DNA from: Chinchilla lanigera
Taxonomy: Eukaryota; Chordata; Mammalia; Rodentia; Chinchillidae
Reading direction: 5' to 3'
NCBI RefSeq assembly: GCF_000276665.1
Contig: NW_004955487.1
Location: forward strand, 3,958,506-4,022,505
Length of the DNA: 64,000 bases
The notes beneath the pieces were generated by a model. It saw nothing but the letters and a program-made list of their open reading frames with translations, did not search any database and was not told where the DNA came from. Shown piece after piece: positions 54,390-64,000 of this stretch. The stretch's first letter is position 1; each line of letters opens with the position of its first letter. The translations under genes and the position numbers were made by a program.

Positions 54390-54955
54390 CTGTTACAAAT
54401 CCAGCTGATTTTGGATCCTGCCATTTTACTGAATTTGTTTTTCAGCTCTAAGAGTCTTCTGGTGGACTTTTTTTGGGTCTTCTATGTAAAGGGTCATACC
54501 ATCTGCAAATAGAGATCATTTAACTTCTGCCTTTCCTATTTGTTTCCCTTTTATTTCTTCCTCTTGCCTGATTTCTCTAGCTAAAGTCTAGAGAACCATA
54601 TTGAACAGGAGTGGTAAAGTGGACATCCTTGTCTTGTCCTTGATTTTAGCAGGAAAGCTTTTAGCTTTCTTTCCCCCATTCAGTGTGATGTTGGCTATGT
54701 GCTTTTTATCAGTTTGAGGTAAAGTCCTTCCATACCTAATACATTCATTAGGGTTTTTATCACGAAAGAGTGTTGAATTTTGTCAAAGATTTTTTCTGCC
54801 TTTATTGAGATGAACATGTGATTTTTAGCCATGATTTCATTTATATGGTTTGTTACATTTATTGATTTATGTATATTGCACCATCATTGCATCCCTGGAA
54901 TGAAGCCAACTTGGTCATGCTGCATGATGGTCTTAATGATTCATTGAATTCTGTT
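54390..54955 (-). mobile_element. L1 ORF2 fragment (RT region), antisense
   Basis: GGGTCTTCTATGTAAAGGGTCATACCATCTGCAAATAG-type sequence, CTTGTCTTGTCCTTGATTTTAG and GCATCCCTGGAATGAAGCCAAC match antisense L1 ORF2. It is homologous to about 48725-49100 of the long L1 in this window. Confidence 0.85.
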
Positions 54956-55429
54956 CCAGTATCTTGTCCTTGGTCCCATATGTCTGTGGCTGTCACATTT
55001 ACATTTAAATACTTTAGAAAAAATATGACCAAGGGAACTGGGTGAGCTCTGGGAGAGCCCCAAGGCATCTGGGGCAAAAGCAAGCCCTTGAGTGGATCCT
55101 CCTAGGAACCACCAGAAAGGGCAACAACCACCACAACTCCTTGAGAATAGGTCCATGCTGAACTCTCACATAACAGTAGCTGCACCAATGGTGTGGGCTG
55201 CCACCCCAGAGCCACCCTTGAGCCGGAAGGTGAAACTGTTGCTCTGCTCTTGAACTGAAATCCAGCAGTTTCTTTCTTCAGTGGTAAAGAAGTCTCTCCA
55301 GGTTGTTGTAAGTTTTTGATTAGATTCCAGATTTCCAAAAAGCTAATTCTGACTGTTTTTGCCAGCAAATCACTGCTTTAGGAGAGAGATGGGGTTTTGG
55401 GTTCTCCTACTCTGCCGTTTTTGGTGGTA
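54956..55429. other. Segment between opposed L1 pieces
   Basis: Starts with GC-richer sequence. The stretch from about 55250 on (GAAGTCTCTCCAGGTTG, CTCTACTGCCGTTTTTGG-like) may be the 5' part of an L1. Not assigned with confidence. An 88-codon minus-strand frame at 55102-55368 has no recognised domain. Confidence 0.3.
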
Positions 55430-56290
55430 GCTGATTTTTGACAAAGGTGCAAAAGCAATTTGATGCAAGCAAAATAGTCTTTCAGCAAATGGTGCTGGAG
55501 TAATTGGACATCCATATGGTAAAAAAGTAAATCTGTCTCAAGCCTCATACATTATATAAAAGTTAACTCAAGATAGATCAAAAACTTAAATGTAAAATGA
55601 AAACTAAATTTTTGGACAAAAACAAAAATATTTCAGGATCTAAGACTAAGTAGAAAGTTCTTAGACTTCATACCAAAAGCACAAGTTAAAGCAGGAAAAA
55701 ATGGATTAAGTAGACTTCATCAGAATTGAAAAAATATTTCCCTGTTTAGATCATTGAAAACAAAGAAAAGACAGCTGGGCTTGGTGGTGCACACCTATAA
55801 TCCCAGCTTGGGAGGCTGAGGCAGAAGGATTGCAGAGAGTTCAAGGCCAGCCTGGGCTACACAGTGAGTTCAAGGAGAGCTTTAACTACATAGCAAGATC
55901 CTGTCTCAAGGAGAAGAAAAGAAAACAAAAACAAACAAACAAACAAAAAAGACCTGAAGGAAATATTTCAAACCTCATACCTGAAAAAGACTTATCTAGA
56001 ATATATTAAAAACACACACAAACACCAGAAAAATAATCAACCTAGTTAGAAACTGAGCAAAAGACATGAACTGACATTTCACCAAAGGAGAAACAGAGGG
56101 CAAACAAATTCATAGGAAGGTGTCCAGCATCATTAGCTCTGAGAAGAATGCAGATGAAATCATCATGAGATTCCATCGTGTACTTAGCAAGTGTAGAAAG
56201 TCAAAAGTTTGTCAATGCTAACTATCAGGGAGGTTGCAGTTGTATGTCTGGTTTTTCAAGAAACTACTGAACTGTTGTCCAGAGTGGCCA
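55430..56290 (+). mobile_element. L1 ORF2 3' region, sense (split by B1)
   Basis: GACAAAGGTGCAAAAGCAAT, AAATGGTGCTGGAGTAATTGG, GACATGAACTGACATTTCACC and GAAACTACTGAACTGTTGTCC are sense landmarks of the C-terminal part of L1 ORF2 and the following 3' region. A B1 in the same orientation splits it at 55772-55950. Confidence 0.85.
55772..55950 (+). mobile_element. B1 SINE with 29-bp internal duplication
   Basis: GCTGGGCTTGGTGGTGCACA and GGAGGCTGAGGCAGAAGG are followed by a 29-bp block beginning GAGTTCAAGGCCAGCC, directly followed by its copy beginning GAGTTCAAGGAGAGC. This is the quasi-dimer typical of mouse-related rodents. The tail includes (AAAC)n. Confidence 0.93.
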
Positions 56291-56294
56291 CATC

Positions 56295-56330
56295 TTTTAC
56301 ATTTACATATACATTTACATTTACATTTAC
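56295..56330 (+). repeat. (ATTTAC)n short tandem repeat
   Basis: Six hexamer units, TTTTAC, ATTTAC, ATATAC and then three ATTTAC, at the 3' end of the sense L1 fragment. It may derive from an A-rich L1 tail. It marks the right edge of the AT-rich domain. Confidence 0.9.
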
Positions 56331-58869
56331 AAGTGAGGGGAGATGGGGCTCACCTCTCCTGACGGCTGGTTAAGCAAAGGCTTCCCAGGTAGGGTAGGGT
56401 GATGGTTGCCAACCAGGCCACAGGATTTCCCAGAGAAGCCAGGTTGGGTCCTCTGGTCCTGCAGATTGCTTGGGCCCAGGTGTGGAGGGCAGCTGTGCAC
56501 CATATTCAAAGAGAAATCTTATTTCAGTGTATGATGCTTTTAGAAAAAATGAAAACATACAACCTTTCAGGCCAAGGAGGAAGCAGAGCACCCAGGTAGG
56601 GGAGATAATTTCCAGCCTGAAGGGTCTGGGTAAGTATGTCTCCCTGGGAACCTCAGGGAGCCAGGCCTGCAGCTGCCAGGAACAGCAGCTCCCGTGAGCA
56701 GGCCTGGGAGGACAGATGCGGGCTGACAGCAAAGGTCACTCGGGCGTTCGGGCAGTCTGACCCGGGTCTGGTAAGTGCTGTGAAGTCTCTGAGTTCTTTC
56801 TCTGCCAGGCTGCTCTTGGCATGAAAAACAACTGATCTTTCTTCTGCAGGCTCTGGGAAAGAGGCTTTGTTCCTCCTGGCCCTGGAGAAGTGGCCTTAAT
56901 CCAAAGTGATTACCTTGCAGTTTATTCGTCGGTGATGTCTTCTCTGGCTGCCCAAGTCTTGGGCTCCAGTTGCCTGCGGCCAGTGACAGAGGCCATATGT
57001 CTTTCCAGCCTCATGTCAAGAATGACATTGAGGTCTCTTTGTCCTCTTGGAAGCTTTTGTCTGTGCTTGTGCCTCACAGACCTCTGTGACTGATTCCTCC
57101 TGCAGTTGAAAGGGGCCATAAAAAGCTTGGGAGTTCAAAGAAAGCCAGGAAACCCCCCTGAGCCCATGGGGTCCCTGTGTTGCTTTCTCTTTTTGCTATT
57201 TGCAGCAGTGTGGTTGCTTCAATGTCCTTTGGCTGAGGGCTGCTGCAGCACCCCCAAGTACTGTCTGGGCCAGGATGTGCGAGGTTGGCCTCCACCTGTG
57301 TCTTTGCTGTCTCTGGCATGTGCTGTCATTCTGGGCAGGCTTAAGAAGGCCCATGTGCAGGGACTGTGTTCTTTATTGCCACTCACTAAAATCACAGGAG
57401 GGAAGATTCCATCCCTTCTTGAGAATCCCTATTGCTGGTGTAGTGGATCAGCTGGTGGTCTCTGGAATAAGGTTTGGGGGAGACACCCTTCTCCATTCTG
57501 CACCTGGCCTGTAAGGGACAGCACTGGCTGGCTTGATCCTGGTGCTCTAAGTCTTGCATGTCTCTGCAAAGGAGCCTCAGCCATGGTGCTGGCCCTCACC
57601 TCGGTCTCCATCCTTCCCATCATTTCCCCTCCGGTTGGCATTTGTATCAGCAGAAGGCAGGCAATGGACCAGCTCCATTGCACTGGTACCAGGCAGTGAT
57701 GGGGGGGGGCGCATGTCATCACACTAAGACTTTCAGCTCTTTTAGGGCATCAAAGAGAGCAGCTTTGGTCTCTATGTGTTCTCAACGTGTGGCTTTTGTT
57801 GTTTTGTACGATATAAAAAAATAAGATTTCAAATTAACTGCAGTTTAGCTGTGTCTCGGTTTTTAATTGCTTGGAATTAGCACTTGATTTGCATAGTACT
57901 TGATTTGCCAATTATCTGTGCTTAAAGGAGGGACAGCTCCTGATTATGTTCCGTCTGCAAGGAAGCGGGATGGTGAATGATCCTGGGGAGGACAAATCCA
58001 AACTCCACCGTGCTGAATGGTGCCTGCATTTTATGTTTTTGTGCTGTGTCTTCCAGAAATGCGCTTCCTGGACAGGAGTGGTGGTGGTATTGGGAAGTGG
58101 GCTGGCTTCCAACTGACTTTACCCAGCCCACCTCACCAAGGTTAGGGACAGTGCTCTGACCATCTTGGTCCCAGCTGCCTCATTGTGCACTTTTTCTGGG
58201 CTGAGAAAGATCATTGGTTTAATATTGTCAAGCCAGAATGCCAAATTCCTAGTCCAGGTTTGGCCTCATGCTGTTCATTTATAAAGTGGTGGAGAGAATT
58301 TGCACATAGGGAGTCCCAGCCACCATCCCAGCCAATGGAGGCCCAGGAGGTCAGTGGCTCATCACAAGTCACATGCTGGGAGGGGTCCAGCTTATCTGGC
58401 CCTAAACCACAACTTGGGGTCCTCCTTGATGCAGTAAATTGGAGTCCAGGGCAGCATAGGAGCTGGGTGAGATAATCTATTGGATCTATGTCTTCCAAAC
58501 ACTCAACTACTATCATCACAGGATGACAGGCACACACAGGGGTGAGACTATCAGCAGGCACAGTGCTCTGAGGCCAGGTGCTACAGAAAGCTCCACCTCT
58601 TTATATGCCCTAGATTTTGTCTTGAAACCATGTATCACTTTAAATGTTCTTGCTTTGGTTTATGTTTGCGATACTGGTATGCTGCTATTGTTCTTTTTAT
58701 TTATTTCTTTCTCATCTACTACTCTTTAAAATTAAAAAGAAAAAAGCTCCACCTCCCCTTTTCTTCTTCCACCAACAGTGACTGGGTCTTCAGTTCCACA
58801 GATGTTGTGGAGGAGCTGGGCTCCAATGGTGCCACTTTCCTGAAATCTATGAACGAAAGAGATGTGATT
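56331..58869. other. Unique GC-richer DNA, no gene recognised
   Basis: No repeats are recognised until the LTR. A 197-codon plus-strand frame at 57106-57699 is Cys/Leu/Gly-rich and lacks a recognisable domain or splice context. The part at 57800-58010 is AT-richer and unique, with CTTGATTTGC repeated at 57882-57892 and 57898-57908, and may be a conserved patch. G9 at about 57701-57709 is a simple run. Confidence 0.45.
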
Positions 58870-59199
58870 ATTATGCTATTCTCAACTTGGCTGGATTAAG
58901 GTCCATCCAGGGATTTATGGAACACATTCTTGGGTGTGTCTGGGTGGAGTATGGAGGCATGACCTTGGGAGCTATATCTGGCCCCTCCTCTTCCTCTCTG
59001 GAGCTATTTCCCTGGTCTGCTTCCCGACCACCATGAACTGAGCAGCTCTGCTCCCCGACGTCCTTCTGCCATGATGTTCCCACCTTGCACAGCCAACCAT
59101 GGACTAAATCCTCTGAAACCATGCACCAAATAAGCCTTTCCTCCTTTAAGCTGTGGGTGTCAGGTATTGTGTCCAGTGGCAGGAAAGTGACTGATACAG
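58870..59199 (+). mobile_element. LTR of the same family as the 53060 copy, sense
   Basis: CACCATGAACTGAGCAGCTCTG, CTTCTGCCATGATGTTCCCAC and CATGCACCAAATAAGCCTTTCCTCC end in AAAGTGACTGATACA. The AATAAG/poly(A) block followed by CCTTTCC and the AGTGACT-type end mirror the minus-strand 3' end of the LTR at 53060. The left edge is uncertain. Confidence 0.6.
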
Positions 59200-62100
59200 A
59201 GGGGATGTCTGAAGCAGGTGAATCAGCACGAGACTGTCACACGGTGACTCATGTAGGTTGTCATGGGGTCAGTCATCACTGAGGTAGGGTGCTGACATAC
59301 CACAGCAGTCAAGTGGGGCTTCCCTTGAGTGGGACTTGACCTAAGAATTAGAGAGTGACACCAGTGTGAACATCCTGCCCTTGGGGGAGCAGCTGTCTGA
59401 GACCCTGACACTATCCCCTGTGCCCATCATTTGGCCCTTTCCCATGGTCCAGGGCTGCTCCACAGGTCCAGGCCTAATTTTTCTAAAAATGGTCCCTGAA
59501 GTCCCTCAAGCACGAGGCTCACCTGGCTTCTGAGTAGGGACAGTAGAGGGCCTGAGTTCCAGCAGTGACGCCTGGCCTCCTGTGCCCACACCACCCTTCC
59601 CACCACAGAGCAAAAGCCTTGTGACTTCTGTGTACCCAGAGCTTTTTGGGGACCTTGGTGTCAGCACAGACCCCTGCCTACTCTGAAAGACTAGTCCTGT
59701 GCTTCTAGCACTCACCTGCCCAAAGTGTGCCATAAGTGTTCTCTGCCCATGCACAAAGCCAGCACCCCCAGGGCTGATTCTTCTCAGGGCCCACCCCCTG
59801 GGGCACCAGTGGTTCATGCATCATCACAGACGGTTCTGGGCCACACCCCAGCAGGTCAAGGACAGAGTTTTGTCAGGAGGCCTCTAATAGACCTCACTGA
59901 GAGGTTCTGTTCCTACAATAGGAATTGTGGGAGTCATTTCAGGGGTTCTCAGATGCGTCCCCAGAGCACCCCATCTTCTTACCCACTATAGCTCCTAATG
60001 GGGTCCCTGCATCCTGATTGCTTGACCCGTGGTTCCCACTAGTATGGGAGACCCCATTGCTCAGGACCTTCCAGCAGCTCCTGTTTCTGGGAAGGAAGGA
60101 GAGGACAGTATAAAATTATTCATGTGGCCTGACATTAGAGTGGAACCCCACAGGAACTGGGCTCCCCTTCCTGGATTGCGACTCAGCACTTCTTACCTTT
60201 TCTTTTCTCCAGCTTCTGATGTCTATGATGCACACACATCGCCTTACTTTTGACTTTATGGCTGGAGGTGAGGAGGCTGTTTTTCCTTGCATGGTGTCTT
60301 GTGCAGAGCTTAGTCAATTTTGTTAAGCAAAAGAGTTGATTCCATAGTTTGTGTGGACTGTTGCTTTGCGGCTGGTGGTGCAGGGCTTTGCGGGGCTGTG
60401 CAGGATGTTGTGCGTATTCACAGGGACATCCAGAGGACCTCACTCAAGGTTTCTGGGGACCCTCAAGGCCAACAGGCACAGCAAGGAGCATGGGCACTGG
60501 GTTCCTGATTTCTGGAGGCCTACTGGGATTTCTGTGGCTGCTTGGGATGAAGGAACTCCTTTGCCACACCCACTGTCTACTGGGCGGAGACAGGGAAACA
60601 AAAGGTGTGGAGCTCTTTGCTTTGCTGAGACCTTGCTTTTCAGCTTTTGCAAAATCGGTGATCCCCAAGTGGTTGGAAGGAATGGATTCTGCATGGTGTG
60701 GGTGGCATGGCTCAGTCACACACATCTGGAAGTGCTGTATTCCCCTTGCCCCGTGCTCTCATCGAGGTACTCTGGTTGGGACAGAGGCTCCAAGTCCATG
60801 TGCTTGGACTGCTTTGTGTATAATTACTTGGTTATTTGCACTGATTTGATTTTGTCTCTTCCTTAAGGAAATGTTCATAGTTATCTAGCTCCCTTTCTGA
60901 GTCAAACAATAAGTAAAAACACCAAATAGCACAAGTTCCTTCTGAGGTGGAAGTAGAGAGGAGGGATCTCTGGATGGAGGGGGCCTCAAGGGCAGAGGGC
61001 AAAAGAGGAATTGGGCTTTGTGAAAACCACAGAGCCCAGCTGGGAAAGACAGGAGGGTGCATGTGCTACAGGCTTTTGGGGGCCTCGAGATGAGTTCTCT
61101 AAAAACCACAAAGTGCACCCACCTCCAATGATGAGGCCATGCCCAGGGATGCTTGTGTTACTGAATATCCTAAACAACCCAGGGTGAGCCCATCTCAATC
61201 ATAATTAATTATAATCTCATTTGCATTGTTGCTTTGACCCCCTAATGGGCTTTGGGTACCATGACAGTTCCTCAGAGTTCATATAGGGAACCTCCTCCCA
61301 GCAGCACAAAGGAGGAGACTTCTGCCAGTCCAGAGAGTTGCTTCCTCCCGGTAGGAACCACTTGGACTCTGACACTTGGTTTCTTCAGGGTCCTGAGTTC
61401 TTTTCATGGCCTCCTCCACCCTGAGAAGTGGATCCTGGCTGATAAATTTGTGCTTTTGCTTCCACCTCTGTGTGTGCTTCAGTTCTGTGTCCTGGATACC
61501 AGGAGCCCAGGACAGTCACAAACTCCCCAACAGCACCGCCATTAGTGTTTCTTTGTTCCCCAGACTGGGGTGGATTTTGCAGAGATCTGACTCGGCTGTG
61601 GGCTGCGGAGAGCCTGCGGATGCATCCAGCCCTCGGGTACGTGCCCTCCCTTTCAGCTTGCACCCATCTATACAACACGCACACCAGCAAGCACAGCAGC
61701 CAGGCGTGGGGCTCAGCTCGCCCTCAGCCCCCACGGAGTCAAAACTCCTGTAAACTTCATTGGTGGGCGCGTTGTCAGTAATACCGCCTTCCATCCACTT
61801 TTATGTCTCCACCTTTCAAAGCTCTCAGTTTCAAGAAGGTTATAGAATTTCTTACTAGAGAAAGACTTCAGGACATATTTAAGTGAGATCCTCTGTTTAC
61901 CAGCAATATTTTAAAAACCACATCCTTTAGGGAAAGAATAAAGATCACATGGAGTTTACATCACGGCATTGGTGTGTGAGCTCATGAGCCCAAGAGGAAA
62001 AGAGAAGTCAAGGCCACTTTGTGGCTTGGCTGGTTCTTAGCACTGGGGTGGGGCTGTCCTCACCATTGCCTTCTATATTTCGTGCCTTGACTGGTAGCGC

Positions 62101-63017
62101 TGGGCTGCACCTGGAGGATGCCCTGCCCTCCAGCTTCCTTCCCTCCTCTCCTCTCTCCTGCTGTTCCTGCCTCTGCCCACACCTGTGATGTTCCCCAGTG
62201 AGGATACTGGGTATAAAGGTGTCCCAGATGGGCCCCTTGGGAGCAGCCATCTAGCACTTGATCTCATAGGCATCAGCTTGTCCATCTCACTAAGAGACCT
62301 AAGGGCACTATCACATGTCCCCTACTCCTGGTCTCCTGCTGTCCCTCTGAGTAGGCTCCAGCACCTGCTTTGCAGGTCAGATGGAGACAGCAGCATCTCA
62401 GAGTGGCACAGTGGTTGGCAACAGCACCCAGACTCAGGACGCCTGGCCCCCGCACCTGATAGGCCCTTTCTTCCCTGTCCAAGTCATCCTTTCCTTTAAA
62501 GGCATAAGAACTTCTTGGTGCCTCTGGATGCTAACCTGTATCTTGGAGAAAGAGCCATGGATAAAATCCTGCCCAAGCCCTGAAAGGACTGCTCGGTCAC
62601 AGGGCAGGAGTGGAGCATCCAGTTCTAGCGTGGGTGATGGAAGGAAGCAGCCACTGCATCGGCACATTTTGCTATCACTCGTCAAGCATCACAAGTTGGG
62701 GTTTGGAAAGGGAAGAGCTGGCTGCAAAGCACGCATTTGGGAACCTCCCTCCCAGCCCCAGCCCTGGATCTTGTGCCATCTCTCTGTGCCTCAGTCTCCC
62801 CTTTGGTCAGACCAAGCATGCTTTCATGTACTTACTGCCAGCTGTATTCAATAACTTCTATTCAAGCCCTTCACTCATTTTTTAAGCTATGCCTTTTTGT
62901 TGTTGGGCACGAGGTGTGCTTTACATACCATGGACCAACTGTTCTGATTTCTTCCCAGACTAGTGCGGGGGGACCTACTTCCTGTCTTAGCCCCAGCAAT
63001 ACCTACCATGTCATCTT
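59200..63017. other. Unique DNA, no gene recognised
   Basis: Mostly unique. A 166-codon frame (60349-60849) and an overlapping 171-codon frame (60351-60866) in different phases show that long open frames here are composition-driven. The part at 61200-61245 has ATTTGCAT (octamer complement) at 61219-61226, overlapping CATTGTTGC and beside TAATTAATTATAAT. The part at 61800-61990 is AT-richer unique sequence. Confidence 0.45.
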
Positions 63018-63112
63018 AACTCAGTGGTTCTCAGCTGAAGCAAAGCTGCCCCAGGTGACATTTGGTAGCGTCTAAAGAAATCTTTGGTTGTCACCGTGGG
63101 GAGACACACTGA
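63018..63112 (+). mobile_element. MER5-like hAT (Charlie) MITE
   Basis: CTCAGTGGTTCTCAGCTGAAG, GGTGACATTTGGTAGCGTCT and TCTTTGGTTGTCACCGTGGG match the left half of a MER5-type non-autonomous hAT-Charlie element in sense. The right half (CATCTAGTGGGTAGAGG-like) is missing. Confidence 0.8.
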
Positions 63113-63339
63113 GTTGGAGAGCCGTCTGGGCCTAATGGAAAAAGGTCAGGGCTGCCGTATTCATTAACGTTTATTGATGCACAAATGGAAAAATCTCTTC
63201 TGAGAGTCCTTTTTGGGGAAAAAAACCAATCCAGTTAGTCTACAGATTCTGGAAATCTGGGTAGTAATGGTCATGACATAATAGAAATTCTGTTATATTC
63301 TTCATTCTGATCTATACCTACTGGCCCACCAGTGGAAAA

Positions 63340-63710
63340 TAGCCCCTAAAAGTTGCTAATTCGTTTTCACAGCTTCCAGCCTGGAAATTCTAATCCAAAG
63401 AGGACCGCAAACATGTTCAACTATCCTCACAGACACCAAAGAGATGGGCCTTCTTCTCTGTCGGGTGATCTGAGGCTGTGCGAGGGGACAGAGTGCCCCT
63501 GGCCCCTTGGCTCAGGGGGTTGGGATTGGTCTGAACTGAATGACAAACTGGGGCTGCCCACTGCTCCCTGTTATCAGCCACTCCATTATGGCCTGTGCAG
63601 TGAGGGCAAAGCACTTTCTCATTTAGACAAAGCCCTCGAAGACTATTCTGAAATTGTTCCTTTCCCTCTGGTGGCTGGGGCGTGGTTACTCATTTGAATA
63701 TTTACCATGG
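63340..63710. promoter_or_regulatory. Unique block, possible conserved element
   Basis: Non-repetitive. AT-rich words at both ends (TTGCTAATTCGTTTTCAC, CTCATTTGAATATTTACC) enclose a GC-richer core. CCCTCTGGTGGCTGGGG at 63664-63680 is, on the minus strand, CCACCAGAGGG, a near match to the CTCF core. No direct proof of function. Confidence 0.28.
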
Positions 63711-63911
63711 AGAAAATGTCTGGGAGGCTGCAGGATGTCGCTGGCTGGCAGAGGAGCTGGGACTGCAGGTTGGAAAGGGGTCCCAGCCCCTGGAGAAACC
63801 GTGTCAGAGCACGCAGCAGGGAGCCTCAGCCATAGGTACTTTGGAGGACAAAGCCTCGTGTTGCGGAAGGAGGCCTTAGCCAAAGGGAGTGAGGGCTGAG
63901 TGGCTTCTCAG

Positions 63912-63985
63912 GCTGCTGTATTGTCTCACTCAACCAAACCTTATGAGGGAGGAGTTATGAGGGAGCTGAGGCACAGGGGAGTTAG
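63912..63985 (-). mobile_element. MIR fragment
   Basis: CTCACTCAACCAAACCTTATG, GAGGGAGCTGAGGCACAGGG and GAGTTAGGCCAGCCAAGG follow the antisense MIR pattern (Ct-rich, TATGAGG, gaggcacagagaggtta). Window end truncates it. Confidence 0.6.
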
Positions 63986-64000
63986 GCCAGCCAAGGGGGC

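Noticed and set aside
57106..57699. 197-codon Cys/Leu-rich frame that might look like a secreted or membrane protein
   Set aside because: A competing 104-codon frame overlaps it, and there is no recognisable family or exon border. Composition alone explains it.
60349..60866. Overlapping 166- and 171-codon frames in different phases
   Set aside because: Two long frames over the same DNA in different phases with no motifs indicate a locally stop-poor sequence, not coding.

Overview
The window is nuclear DNA from a mammal, most likely a rodent. It has no operons, no prokaryotic gene density and no long conserved ORFs. It does have two spliced exons of a vertebrate gene with GT/AG borders, and many mammalian retroelements (7SL-derived B1 SINEs, tRNA-Ala-derived ID SINEs, L1, MIR, L2, MER5-like and LTR fragments). 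The younger B1 copies carry the 29-bp internal duplication typical of the mouse-related rodent clade. ID elements and ID-B1 dimers are common, and I saw no murid B2. This points to a non-murid member of that clade, perhaps a castorimorph (beaver, kangaroo rat or pocket gopher group). The species call is inference.

Layout. (1) 1-~1,250: the last two coding exons and 3' UTR of EIPR1 (TSSC1), plus strand. EIPR1 is a WD40 protein that binds the EARP and GARP endosomal tethering complexes. (2) ~1,250-34,500: fairly GC-rich, gene-free DNA 3' of EIPR1. It holds scattered SINEs, MIR/L2 relics, microsatellites (GGAT, CCTT, TG), several minisatellites and local duplications, a borderline CpG island near 8.1-8.6 kb, and several non-repetitive AT-rich blocks that may be conserved non-coding elements. 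(3) ~34,500-56,330: an AT-rich, L1-dense domain. It contains nested layers: old L1 copies interrupted by two LTRs with 4/5 and 5/5 target duplications, a short mariner-like inverted-repeat element, and young ID and B1 insertions with clear target-site duplications. A homeodomain-motif-rich block near 43 kb and a GC-rich insert near 42 kb stand out. (4) ~56,330-64,000: GC-richer, mostly unique DNA with one LTR, one MER5-like element and a MIR.

In other mammals the region beyond the EIPR1 3' end is the large gene-poor interval toward MYT1L, a brain transcription factor gene. Regulatory elements or lncRNAs are therefore plausible here, but nothing in the sequence alone proves one. Apart from the EIPR1 exons I find no convincing protein-coding gene, tRNA, rRNA, CRISPR array or defence-type system. 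The more interesting items are a candidate 200-bp mariner-type MITE, an insertion consisting almost only of a poly(A) tail, a degenerate ~150-bp tandem array, and several candidate regulatory blocks.
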